Part shown: positions 21,076-32,164 of the stretch, in pieces
How the letters are laid out: every line of letters starts with the position of its first letter
Numbering within the stretch: position 1 is the stretch's first letter
From: Uranotaenia lowii
Taxonomy: Eukaryota; Arthropoda; Insecta; Diptera; Culicidae
Length of the DNA: 64,000 bases
Direction of reading: 5' to 3'
NCBI RefSeq assembly: GCF_029784155.1
Contig: NC_073693.1
Span: 232,949,102-233,013,101 of the forward strand
Notes under the pieces: generated by a model
The model's database searches: none
The model's input: the letters and a program-made list of their open reading frames with translations, nothing else
What the model was told of the DNA's origin: nothing
Program-made: the position numbers and the translations under genes

Positions 21076-22888
21076 GGGTGTCCCAAAATTGCATAACTTC
21101 TGGAAATCTGGGGGCTCACCCTCCGAATAGTAGATTAGGATGTGCAGAACAAACTTTTGTATGGAGCCGACTAAAAAAAATCATGTTTAGAGGTTCCGCA
21201 AGCGCGATCTTTAAAAAAAGTCCACTTTCAAAAGATTTGATTTTAAATAAATTCTGGGTCCAAAAATTTTCATAAAATTTTTATATTTTATATTTTTTTA
21301 ATTTTGTTTGAGTTAAAAACTACACGTAAAAAATATAAAATGAACCAAATCTGTATCAGAATGTAACACTAGCAAGCTATTTTCAAGAAAAAAAATTTTT
21401 TTGGTCCAAAAATTTTGAATTCAACTGACCAAAATGTGTACCAAGCGTAAAATATTTTTAGTATCAATGCCATCAAAAGATGCGGATTTTTGTGCACTTA
21501 AACTTTGCTGAACAAAACATGTAGTTTGTATCAACGTGTGAACAGCTATTTACGATGTAATGCTTAACAAAAATCACAATTTAGGATATTTTTTATTTAA
21601 TTTATCAAATTTGTCTTAATAAATACCTACTTTCAAATCAAAATACTTGCAAAAAAAGACTTTGATGGTTAAAAGGAGTCACCAGAAGGCCATATGCCGA
21701 ATTTGAGCAGAATCGGACAACAGGAAGGGGTTGCACTGAATCTCAAGTGTGAAAGGGATTCTGAGACATAGTGTTCTAAAGAAGCATAAAAACTGGTTTT
21801 TCATCATACATTTCTGTCATTAGCAATCGATTGCTTGATTATGAAGGTTTTATTAAAATTTCAATTAAGACTAACATTTCACTTGAAGACTGCAACTCGA
21901 TTGGACTTAAAACAAAAAAGTTATGGCTGTTCCAAAATTGTATTTTTGTGGCAAATTGTCGTTTAACACACAATGAGTACTTTTTACTCATTGCGTTTTA
22001 CAGGACAATTTGTAACCAGAATACAATCTTGGAACAGCCATAACTTTTTTGTTTTAAGTCCAATCGAGTTGCAGTCTTCAAGTGAAATGTTAGTCTTAAT
22101 TGAAATTTTAATAAAACTTTCATAATCAAGCAATCAATTGCTAAAGACAAAAATGTATGATGAAAAACCAGTTTTTATGCTTCTTTAGAACACTATGTCT
22201 CAGAATCCCTTTCATATTTGAGATTCAGTGCAACCCCTTCCTGTTGTCCGATTCTGCTCAAAATTGGCATATGGCCTTCTGGTGACTCCCTTAAACCATA
22301 AAAGTCTTTTTTTGCAAGTATTTTGATTTTAAAGTAGGTATTTATTAAGACAAATTTGATAAATTAAATAAAAAATATCCTAAATTGTGATTTTTGTTAA
22401 GCATTTAATCGTAAATAGCTGTTCACACGTTGATACAAACTACATGTTTTGTTCAGCAAAGTTTAAGTGCACAAAAATCCGCATCTTTTGATGGCATTGA
22501 TACTAAAAATATTTTACGCTTGGTACACATTTTGGTCAGTTGAATTCAAAATTTTTGAACCAAAAAATTTTTTTTTCTTGAAAATAGCTTGCTAGTTTTA
22601 CATTTTGATACAAATTCGGTTCATTTTGTATTTTTTACGTGTAGTTTGCAACTCAAACAAAATTAAAAAAATATAAAATATATAAATTTTATGAAAATTT
22701 TTGGACCCAGAATTTATTTAAAATCAAATCTTTTGAAAGTGAACTTTTTTTAAAGATCGCGCTTGCGGAACCTCTAAACATGATTTTTTTTAGTCGGCTC
22801 CATACAAAAGTTTGTTCTGCACATCCTAATCTACCATTTGGAGGGTGAGCCCCCAGATTTCCAGTAGTTATGCAATTTTGGGACACCC
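21076..22888. mobile_element. 1.8-kb almost perfect palindrome, TA target site
   Basis: GGGTGTCCCAAAATTGCATA at the left is matched by TATGCAATTTTGGGACACCC at the right, flanked by TA on both sides (21074-21075, 22889-22890). The arms are about 900 bp and run almost to the centre: CAATGAGTA-CTTTT-TACTCATTG at 21971-21993, leaving only a five-base loop. Arm mismatches are few. Frames such as a 109-codon minus and a 75-codon plus frame are the same arm read twice and not genes. It is probably a foldback Tc1/mariner-type MITE. A read-through transcript would fold into a long double-stranded hairpin. Confidence 0.88.
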
Positions 22889-22922
22889 TAATGTGTAGTT
22901 TACTACGTTCCCATGTCATGTG

Positions 22923-23262
22923 CAAGGTTGCCGAAATCACAGAAAAATCTGTAATTTCACAGAATTTTGCAAAATTCACAGATTTCACAGAATTTTTGAA
23001 TTTTGAATGGATTTCCAAAATTATAATTTTTTGGCCATTATAAAATTTATATTTTTACTTCGTAATTCAGTAAAGTATGATGGGATTGGTAATTTTAATT
23101 GATTTTACCCAACTTACATGTAAAAAAGGCCCAAGTGATCATGTATTTTTAATGAAATTAAAGGAAAAAGCATCACAGAAATCATCACAGAATTTTTGGG
23201 TAAAATCACAGAAAGTCAGAATTTTTTTTCTCAAAAACACAGAATTTTTTTCGGCAACCTTG
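22923..23262. mobile_element. hAT-like MITE
   Basis: Terminal inverted repeats CAAGGTTGCCGA...TCGGCAACCTTG bound a 340-bp element rich in the word TCACAGAA on the left and right. It is flanked by GTCATGTG (22915-22922) and ATCATGTG (23263-23270), an 8-bp duplication with one mismatch as made by hAT transposases. There is no coding frame of note. Confidence 0.65.
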
Positions 23263-23270
23263 ATCATGTG

Positions 23271-23728
23271 TTGAAATGGTTGGGTTTTCTAATAATCATT
23301 CTGTTATCTGGCTTTTTGTATTTAAAAACAATTTAATCTTTACAATTTAGTGGAGCTTTTCATAAAACCTTTCACAACACCTATCAAGCTTTCATCTATT
23401 GGCGTACCAGTGTAATGTCTGTTTATTCACTTTTCTTTCATATTCTGTGTAGTAGAAATATTTCTACAATTTCGGTTCCCACGTGCAAGTTACCATAAAT
23501 GTGAATCAAAAATTTGAGATAGCGAATTTTTGGGAGTGCTTCTAACGCTATGATCATTCAGTATCCGGACACTTCATTCGGTGCTACGTTACTAGAGCTA
23601 GGAAATACAAAAATTTAGCAGCGTTGTGTTGGTTATGACTATCTTGCCTATTTTTACAGGTTTATAAATTATCGTGTGTCTGAGATATTTACGATGCAAA
23701 AAGACATGATAAAAATAACTTTGCACAA
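23271..23728. other. Non-coding; possible mariner TIR at about 23557
   Basis: No gene. ATTCAGTATCCGGACACTTC near 23556 resembles the end of Tc1/mariner elements and stands about 470 bp before the transposase relic on the same strand. Confidence 0.35.
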
Positions 23729-24157
23729 TTGCCTTGGAAATTCTTCATTGTCGATTTGAAAACTCATGAACTATTGATTATTTCTGATTTTTTTTGGCCC
23801 AAATGGTTAAGAAGTATAAGAAGCAACTCTAGGATGCTCACGAAGTTCAAACCAAGCATCGAAGTGGAACCCTTGATCTCAACTATGGTAAAAAGTCTAT
23901 GGTTATTGGGGATAACTTAATGCAGTCACCTTTACTATGCAGTAAATCCGTTTTCGGCATTCAAAAAGTGTTGCCTGTCTAGTAGACACTCAGAAAATAA
24001 CTAAAAATAAACAGTTCCATGGATCGCAATCTTTGCAATCGGTTTTTACGCAATATGACCGATGTGTTTTGATTGACAGAGAAATTTATGTTAAAACCGA
24101 ATTTAAGAGGTCATATTCTTCGAGATGCCTACTCATGAAAAAGGTTTTAACCAGATT
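23729..24157 (+). pseudogene. Relic of a mariner-type transposase, cut by the LINE
   Basis: TQYDRCVLIDREIYVKTEFK (24048-24107) resembles the first catalytic block LTKFDCVVMDDETYVKADYK of the copy at 54.4 kb, with Asp-Arg-Glu replacing Asp-Asp-Glu. The sequence upstream has stops. The LINE starts at 24158 and duplicated TAACCAGATT of this relic, so the relic was the landing site. No continuation was recognised after 27943. Confidence 0.4.
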
Positions 24158-24163
24158 GCCACC

Positions 24164-26314
24164 CGTCTATTGGTGGACGGAGGAAATTGCGGGTCTGCGT
24201 ACCGACTGCCATAGGGCAAGGCGCAGGATGCAGAACGCAAGGACCTAAGAAGAGCGAACGGAGCGTAGGCCACTCTTCACAAGCGCGAGATCGGCCCTCC
24301 GCAGGGCCATCAACGCAAGTAAGAGGGCACGTATCAAGCAGTTATGCCGTGACGCCAACGACTGTCCATGGGGTGATGCCTATCGGATAGTCATGGGCAG
24401 AACTAAAAGTGGGGGTGCACCACCTGAAACGTGCCCCGATAAACTGAGAGTCATCTCAATGAGCTGTTCCCACAGCACGATGTTACCCGCTGGCCAACAG
24501 TCCCGTATGACTGGGACACCAGCGCTGAAGAGCGAATAACGGCGGAAGAACTTCGCGAGATCGCCAAGTCTCTCCAACCGAGGAAGGCCCCCGGACCGGA
24601 CGGCATTCCGAACGTCGCGGTGAAGGCCGCGATCAGGGAATTCCCCGATATGTTCCGAACATCGTTGCAACGATACGTGACGGAACGGGTGTTTCCTGAC
24701 ACGTGGAAACGGCAGAAACTCGTCCTTCTGCCAAAACCGGGTAAGCGTCCAGGAGACCCATCGGCATATCGGCCGATCTGTCTACTGGATACAGCGGGTA
24801 AGGTCCTGGAGAAGGTGATTCAGACCCGTCTTCAGAGGTACACTGAAAGTGAGGGCGGACTCTCGGGGAAACAGTTTGGTTTCTGTCGAGGCCGCAGCAC
24901 CGTAGATGCCATCCGCTCGGTCATCGAGGTAGCGGACAGAGCCAGGCTGACCAAGAGGAGAGGGCTCCGCTTTTGCGCGGTTGTCACTCTGGATGTGAAG
25001 AACGCCTTCAACAGTGTTAGTTGGACAGCGATTGCGTCGTCGCTCATCCAAATGAGGATCCCGGCATATCTGTATAGGCTTGTGGAAAGTTACTTCCACA
25101 ACCGCCAACTGCAGTATATGACTGGCGAGGGTTTGCGAACACAAGAGGTTTCGGCGGGTGTTCCACAGGGGTCAATACTCGGCCCGGTCCTGTGGAACAT
25201 CACTTACGACGAACTCCTACGAACGAGCCTCCCATCTGGAGCTGAACTCGTAGGATTTGCGGATGATGTAGTCTTCTTGGCGAGAGGCTCCTCAATAGCG
25301 GAGGTGGAGCTACTGGCCACGGTAGCTATACAGGCAGTGGAAAGCTGGATGCACTCCAAGTGTCTGCGTCTAGCCCACCACAAAACCGAGATGGTGCTTA
25401 TCACCAACCTGATCTCACCCCAAACAGGTACCATTGCCGTTGGACCGTGCAATATCGTGTCCAAACGCGCAATTAAGTACCTAGGGGTGATGATTGACGA
25501 CAGGCTCAGCTTCACGATCCATGTCGAATACGTGTGCAAGAGAGCGGCAATGGCCACGGCCGCACTCACACGAATGATGCCGAACTCCTCGGCCATCCAA
25601 AGCAGCAAAAGGCGGATCCTGGCAAGCGTGACCACTTCGATCTTGCGGTACGGAGCAGCGGCCTGGAGGCAGGCCCTGAGAAGAAGCTGTAACCTGCAGC
25701 GACTTAGCAGTGTTCAGCGGCTGATGAACCTGCGGGTTATCAGCGGATACCGGACCATGTCGTCCGAAGCCGCCTGTGTAGTAGCGGGTGTTATGCCCAT
25801 CCCGGTTTTGCTTGAGGAGGATGTCTATTGCTACGACAACAAAGACACGCCCAACGTACGAGACCTCGCCAATGAGGACTCGATGTCCAACTGGCAGCAG
25901 CTGTGGGACAGCTCAACGAGAGGAAGGTGGACCCATCGTCTGATCCCGCACATCGGGAGCTGGATCGGAAGAAGGCACGGTGAAGTGGACTTCTATATGA
26001 CGCAATTCCTGACTGGTCATGGATGCTTCATGAAGTACCACTACCGGTTTGGACATGTGGCTTCGCCATACTGCCCAGATTGTGGTGGAGAAGAGGAAAC
26101 ACCTGAGCATGTGGTGTTTGTCTGTCCGAGGTTTGCGGCGGTACGTACTTCCATATTTGCCGCCTGTGGGCCCGACACGACAGCAGATAACGTTGTACAG
26201 AGGATGTGTGCGGATTCCAACACTTGGCATGCGGTCAGCGATGGGTTCACCCGGATCATGACTGCCCTGCAGAGGAGCTGGAACCAACGGCAGTCCGCGA
26301 ACGGTGTAGGATGA
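24164..26314 (+). pseudogene. LINE ORF2: reverse transcriptase and CCHC tail, two lesions
   Basis: Coding starts at the truncation with PVYWWTEEIAGLR, has an in-frame TAA (24246-24248), continues in the same frame (ALRRAINASKRARIKQLCRD) and shifts frame near 24455. From about 24458 the frame is open to the stop at 26312-26314. RT motifs in order: KAPGPDGIPN, AYRPICLLDT, LDVKNAFNSVSW (motif A), AGVPQGSILGPVLWN (motif B), GFADDVVFLA with catalytic Asp-Asp at 25260-25265 (motif C), and KYLGVMIDD. The tail CPDCGGEEETPEHVVFVC is the CCHC zinc motif typical of R1 ORF2. The polymerase core is intact, but the nonsense codon, frameshift and missing endonuclease make it inactive. Confidence 0.88.
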
Positions 26315-27204
26315 CTCCATCGGCGGGGAGCATCTGAGTAGTGTGCGTCCGATCCCCTGATCGAAGCTACAAAGATAAGGCAACATCTTCTGCGTAGCGG
26401 AGGTCAGGGGTGCGCCGCGAACGTGTGTAGGATACCCCAATGTCGGGGAGTATCCGAGTAGTGCCGCTTCCTAAGAGGGAAACTGCGGGGCTAAGACTTT
26501 ACCTTCTTCGTAGCAGATCTCGAGGGAATAGGGTTAACCACTGTCGGGGGATACCCACGGGTAGAGAGGCTCTCGACGCCGGGCGAGCCTCTCGAGTCGG
26601 TGTAGGATGTCGTCACCGTCGGGAAACATCCGAGTCGTAGCGTTCCAAGTCCCGAATGTGTGCCGTGACAGGCGCGAGTCTAGGATAAGCTGCTCTCGAT
26701 CTGGCACACAACGGGCAGGAAAAATCCGCTGGCCAAAAATCCTAGGGTTGCCAGCCAAGGGGGATAAAGAAGACCGGACAACGGTCGGAGTAGACTGACC
26801 CCATCGACGGGGGGCTGTCGAGTAGAGTGCGTCCGACCCCACGGTTTGAAGTTACAAAGATAAGACAATACCTTCTGCGTAGCGGATGCCGTGGGTGCGC
26901 CGCGTTCGTGCGTAGGATGCTCCACCTTCGGGGAGTATCCGAGTAGAGCGGTTCTCAACGACAGAAGCTGCGGGGATAAGACTTGACCTTCTTCGCAGTG
27001 GAAATCGTTGGGAAAGGGTTATTCCACGTTCGGGGAATACCCACGGGTAGAGTGGCTCTCGACGCCGGGTGAGCCATTCGAGTCGGAGTAGGATGACGTC
27101 TTCGTCGGGAATCATCCGAGTCGTTGCGTTAAGTCCCGCGCGTGTGCCGTGACAGGCGCGAGTCTAGGATAAGCTGCTCTCGATCTGGCACACGACGGGC
27201 AAGG
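26315..27204 (+). repeat. Two tandem about 485-bp units in the LINE 3' region
   Basis: The segment with GACAGGCGCGAGTCTAGGAT occurs at about 26667 and again at about 27151. ACAAAGATAAG...CTTCTGCGTAGCGGA and GGGGAGTATCCGAGTAG also recur at the same distance. So about 485 bp is directly duplicated with divergence. Within each unit the module GTAGGATG-N-TCGGGGAG(C/T)ATC(C/T)GAGTAG repeats three times. Confidence 0.75.
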
Positions 27205-27660
27205 TGGCAAACTTCGAACCCTGAAGATATGAGGTCGGGCTTCGAGTCGTTAGAGGAGAGGTCAGGTCTCAAACCTTCAGGCGGAGAGGTTTGTGTGGTC
27301 AACCCCGAGTCTTTATGATAAGGGGTCGGGTCTCGAGTCGTAAGAGGAGGGATCAGGCCCCTTACCAACAAGAGGAGGGGTACAAGTGGTCACCTCGAGT
27401 CATTACGAGGAGAGGTCAGATTTCAAGTCGATAGAGAGAGATCGGGCCTTGAATCGTGCAGAGGAGAGGTAAACCTCGAGTCGATGCGAGGAGGGGTCGG
27501 ATCTCAAGTCGTTAGAGGAGAGATCAGGCCTCAAGTCGCGAAGAGGAGAGGTTTGTGTGGGAATCTCGAGCCATTGCGAGGAGATGTCGGTTCTCAAGTC
27601 GTTAGAGGAGAGTTCAGGCGTCGAGTCGTAAGGATGAGAGGTTTTGCTGAAAGTGGTCTC
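27205..27660 (+). repeat. Degenerate minisatellite in the LINE 3' region
   Basis: GAGTCGTTAGAGGAGAGGTC-like words recur about every 55-65 bp (for example near 27243, 27508 and 27597), alternating with TCAAGTCG and GAGGTTTGTGTGG. The purine-rich tract is part of the same insertion; unique 3' sequence of about 270 bp follows before the A tract. Confidence 0.65.
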
Positions 27661-27942
27661 GTTAATGAGTATTGCCTTGGAGCGCATTAGCGCGAATAGA
27701 CCTCCCACTATTGAAGTATAGTGTACTAAACAGTTCGAGGTGGGAACCAGGTCTGCGGCCCCAGGTGGAGTTTAGGGAGTAGGGGGTATACACGGAGTAT
27801 ATCATGAGTCTTCCCATTGTACCCATAGTCCCAGAGTAGCAAACTGGGGGGACGCGGTGGCTCGCCGTGCCTTGGAATACAATCCGTAAACCGGGATTTA
27901 CCACCTGTGGTAACCAACTATAAAAAAAAATATAACCAGATT

Positions 27943-28926
27943 CCAATTGATTTTTCCAGGTGAATTTGTGTAAAATATCACATTTTTGCTAAAGTTTTGC
28001 TTCTGTGGTAAAAATTATAGATCAATACATGACTGATAAAAGTGTGCAAGAATGAAAAAGAGATTTTATGATAAAGAAAGAGTATTGCTTGAAAACAACG
28101 ATAATTTATTTTTTTTTATTTTTACATTATATATCATATTAACACCTTAATTTTCTGCATAAAAAGTTTTTAGATCAAATGAATAGTTTTACAATTACAC
28201 ACGTTTGTAACTGCCCGGATTCTTAATGATCATAGCCTTAGTGGCTCCAGAGAGTACTTATTACTAATGGTTTTTCTTTTAAACTTAGTTCAAACTAAAC
28301 ACCACCTTTATTACTTCTAGGATTGTTTTTTTTTTTGGTATTACAGACTACATAAAACTATAGTCTAGTTCTGATCCGACGTGGATGAAATTCAATAACT
28401 GAAGTGGTGAAATACCGTCGCAACGTCCCAGTCTCAATTAAAAAAAACATTGGAAACTGTAAAGCAACGTTGATGTAATTTGGTATATTTCGATCTTTTG
28501 ATTGACGAATTGAGAATCACAAAAGTGTTTACAAGTTTTAAAGTTGGCTATTATTCGTGCTTTTTGTTCATTTTTATTGATTTACGTGTTTTAGACACCT
28601 ACAGTTATCACCAAAAAAAGAGTACTTCAACACATTAAGGACCGCGAAGAAATTTGAATATTTGCAGTTTTGTATCTTAAAATTCACAGAATGACTTTTT
28701 ATAAATTTGATATTGTCGTGTTGTTAAGGTTGTCCTGTTTTGATTTGTAGAAAATAGTTTTTTTTTTAAATTTAAAACTTGAGAGCAGTCTAATCGCGAA
28801 AAGCCAGTAAAAAGATATTTTGTATTTGTTCCGCAATGAGACAGCTTTATCTAATTGAAACTTGGTTCACAAGAAAGGGACCACAATTCCATTTTAAGGT
28901 CCCTAAAAAAAGCCATCATAATTTGC
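27943..28926. other. AT-rich non-coding
   Basis: No gene is seen. It contains the third copy of GTGGCTCCAGAGAGT (about 28240). Confidence 0.45.
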
Positions 28927-28937
28927 ATAGAATTACA

Positions 28938-29133
28938 TTTTTTTTTTGTTTCGATTATAGTCGTTTTACCATCTTTATGGCATTCGCGACTTTATCAACG
29001 GTGCAGTTGGCGGATCGTTATTGAAAAATTTATCCTGTACAACTGTGTTCGATGTTTGCTCTTGGGCTCGAACTCGCGGACATCGGCTCAGGAGACAACA
29101 GACTTGCCAACTGCGCTATATCACAAGCCCTAA
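28938..29133 (-). mobile_element. tRNA-derived SINE with 11-bp TSD
   Basis: ATAGAATTACA at 28927-28937 and 29134-29144 flank a 196-bp element. Read on minus, it starts GGGCTTGTGATATAGCGCAG, has an A box (TAGCGCAGTTGG, 29118-29107) and a B box (GAGTTCGAGCCC, 29075-29064), then a tRNA-unrelated body and an A-rich tail (T run on plus at 28938). The pol III promoter, tail and duplication define a SINE. It resembles mosquito tRNA-related SINEs such as Feilai in layout, but identity was not tested. Confidence 0.85.
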
Positions 29134-29144
29134 ATAGAATTACA

Positions 29145-32100
29145 ATATAAATGGCTAATCGAACTCGTTTAAAACCATTTTTTTACCTGAAGTTTTTTTT
29201 CGGTCAATGTCAAACACAGTGCAATACTAAACTGGAAAACAAATTCAATTTTCGATCGTTTTGGAGTTCACAAGAAACTAATAAACCAAGCAAAAGATTT
29301 TTTCCGATATCATTTTTTCTGAATTCATAAGTTTGCTAAAAACATAGATACAAAAATTTAAATTGCTTTTGAAATATGGACTTAAAAAAACAATTCGTTT
29401 TCCAATATTTCTAGATCATGGCCTCATTTTTACTCGATTAATTTATAATAAGACTCAGGATGAAACTTTTTAAGCTCTTTTTCGTTTTCTAACGGTTGTT
29501 TCCTAACCTTACCCACATATTTACCCAAAAAGCATGACGAAATACTGAACTGATATTTGATTTAAGAAAAACAAGATTTTTTCAAACTTAAGGAAACAAA
29601 TATTTTTTATGTTTACAATTTAAGGATATTTAGGATCAGAGGTGGGCAAATGCCAGAATCATAATTTTTTTTGATTATGTCAAATATTCAAAAAATGTTT
29701 TCTTTTTTTATCATCAGAAATTTTCAAATTTGCTTCGAAAAAGTTCCGAAGAAACAATATGTAACATTTTGATGGGATAGTAAAAATTCCTTTGGAAACC
29801 TCCATGTGAACATCAAAACTAGCAAAAAGGGAAATCGTTTCAACCGAATGACCTCAAAAATGTTTCACAGTGTAATTTTGAAAAACAAAACTTGTTTTTT
29901 ATATTTTGATAACGACTGCATCAATGAGAAAAGCTATAACTTTCTGATTAATGAACATATGTTTAAATTGTTCGCAATTTGCCTTAACTTTTAAACGAGG
30001 TGTACAATCATTTGTATTGAAAACTTTTTAATGGCATACTGACGGGTGTGATAAACATAGTAAGTTTTTCCGTTTAAAAAAAATGTATTGATATTTCACT
30101 ATTTAAAAAAAGAAAAATGTATCTTCATTTCATAATATTCTTGTGATTGTCGTTTTTCTTCTCAGAAATTCACTTTAGAAAATGTATTGGCGCATTTCTC
30201 TATACTCTTAATTTCTTTAAAACATCAATATATTTGCATGTGATCAAACCATTTTCTTAAGCATTACTCAACGTTTGCATGTATTTGCGGAATCTATTGG
30301 TTTCGATATCGAAAGCAAATGGCTGTGAGGCTACCAAATCTAATCCCGGTATCATTTGTCCTACCTTTTTTACTCAGCTAAATACCTGTGTTTGGCTAAT
30401 GCTTTCCCCAGAAAACACTTTGCTGTTACGATTTTTCATGTTTACCGGCAGCCTATCTTGGCCGTTTGTCATCCGGAAATCGGCTGGCTGGCGCGATTTC
30501 CCTCGGGTGGCAATTTCTCCTACACAGATTGAGTTTAAGCACATGGTCTATTAACCTCCCACAGGTTTTTTTTTCTAAGGCATGATACTTTACGCCATTA
30601 GCAATTCATTTGAAGTGTTTGCAGACAGTGTGAATACAAACTTGTTTGTGTTACAGGAAAAAAAATCGAATGAAATTGATCAATCTTCCTGGTAGAAAAA
30701 TGTGCTGAATAAACTAAGCGTAGTCCAGTTATGGATATAAGTGATTGAAATTTTGGCGCAAATAGTAGGATCAAAACACACAAAAAAATGTCGATTTTTT
30801 ATATGAACAAATAAGTAAACAATAATAAAAACGTGGAAACTTGTTTATAACACCCTCACGCATTTCACTTTCGAACACAAAAATGTAATTTTCCACGCGA
30901 GAAAATCAACTTTCGTCGGATTGGCCAAATAATTGGATAAACAAACAAATCTTCCATTCGAAGCTGATCATCCGTTGAATCTGCCATCATTCATGCGAAT
31001 TTGAAACACGGACTGGGGATTCAGTCGAAGAAAAAGGTTAGAAAAAGAACACGATAACCCTCCGAGCTACACTCACTGAATAGAAGCAGAAAAAAAACTT
31101 GATCCAACTTAACTCCCCCAGGTGGGTGCTACGGGCAGTCTCTCCGTTGGCGTTGTTTTACTTTACTTTCCGATTGCTTTCGACTGGAAGGAAACAATTC
31201 ATACCGGTGGGAATCCGTTTTTCTGGCCTCGATTTGATCACTTCCAGAAAGAAAGCTACACGAATGGGAGTCCAAATGTTCAACATCCGATGGAAATTGG
31301 ATGTGCCATTAGTTATTTATTACAAACTAGGAAAAAGACAAACACGAGAGGAGAAACGAATTGAATCTTGAGTGATGTGATTTCGGGGATTTCGTTGAAT
31401 TGTAAGACAATGTTGTCCCTGAAGACGCTTCGATAGCCCGCTGGATGACCAAATTACCCATCTTGAACATCATGTGTGGGTGAAGTTACTTTATCATCTG
31501 GGGATTTACTTGTATCATTTATTTTTGAATGTATATAGCTTTACGCAGTATTTATTTGGAAGAAAACAAAAATATCAAAGAAAGAAGATAATTTTCAACA
31601 TCATCAAGTTCCCAGAAAGATGATAAGTTTCAACATCATCAAGCTGTCAATTCAGATAATATTCAAAGCATGTTATTTATTTATTTATGCAGATCATAGA
31701 AAGTTGTCAAAATGTGTTTAAAAATTATCAAAAGCCTCGATTTTTTGTAACACATTCCATTCTTATTTCAATATAATTTTCGATCGGCTGATCCGTAGTT
31801 CGGTGATCACATGCAGCCAATGATCAAAAGTAATAAATATTTGAAATTTGATAAAATATTTACTTTTATTGTTCGATTAGTGAAAGTACTCTACCAAATA
31901 TAAGTATGTTTTCAACTTTTGAACTCAATTGCGGTTTTTTGGCCTTTAAAATCCATGTCTATAATTTGAAACGTTCAATTAAGCACATTTAAATATTGTA
32001 ATTATTGACTTGCGAAGACTGAATAGCCAACGCAAACCTAATAAGATATCTAGTAACAAACTGCCAATCTAAATTTTGGCAAACAGGTTACTTTACTAAT

Positions 32101-32160
32101 TAAAATTGCCTTTTATTATTCACAAAACATTTACTGTTAATTGGCATACAATTATTTCTG
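29145..32160. other. Non-coding stretch, nothing recognised
   Basis: About 3 kb with no convincing gene. Short frames near 30.3 kb and 31.1 kb (about 90 codons) have no recognisable domain. The phrase TTTCAACATCATCAAG is repeated near 31595 and 31630. Confidence 0.4.
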
Positions 32161-32164
32161 TTGA

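Larger units (their letters stand above)
24158..27932 (+). mobile_element. 5'-truncated R1-clade LINE with 10-bp TSD
   Basis: TAACCAGATT at 24148-24157 and at 27933-27942 bound a 3,775-bp insertion. It starts inside ORF2, upstream of the RT core, and ends with a short A tract (TAAAAAAAAATA). It contains the rest of ORF2 to 26314 and an unusually long, GC-rich and repetitive 3' region of about 1.6 kb. GC content contrasts sharply with the flanks. ORF1 and the endonuclease domain are absent because of truncation. R1-clade assignment rests on PVYWWTEEIA, the FADD RT motif and the C-terminal CCHC; it was judged by eye. Confidence 0.88.

Noticed and set aside
21048..23018. Similar 75- and 109-codon frames ending in KFWVQKFS
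   Set aside because: They are the same palindrome arm read from both sides and not two genes.
24380..26440. Minus-strand frames of 70-175 codons opposite the LINE RT
   Set aside because: Shadows of a GC-rich coding frame with unmistakable RT motifs on the plus strand.
28938..29133. A true tRNA gene
   Set aside because: A and B boxes are present, but there is a long unrelated body, A-rich tail and an 11-bp target duplication, so it is a SINE.
30279..31371. Frames of 80-91 codons near 30.3 and 31.1 kb
   Set aside because: No recognisable motif, splice context or codon pattern was seen.
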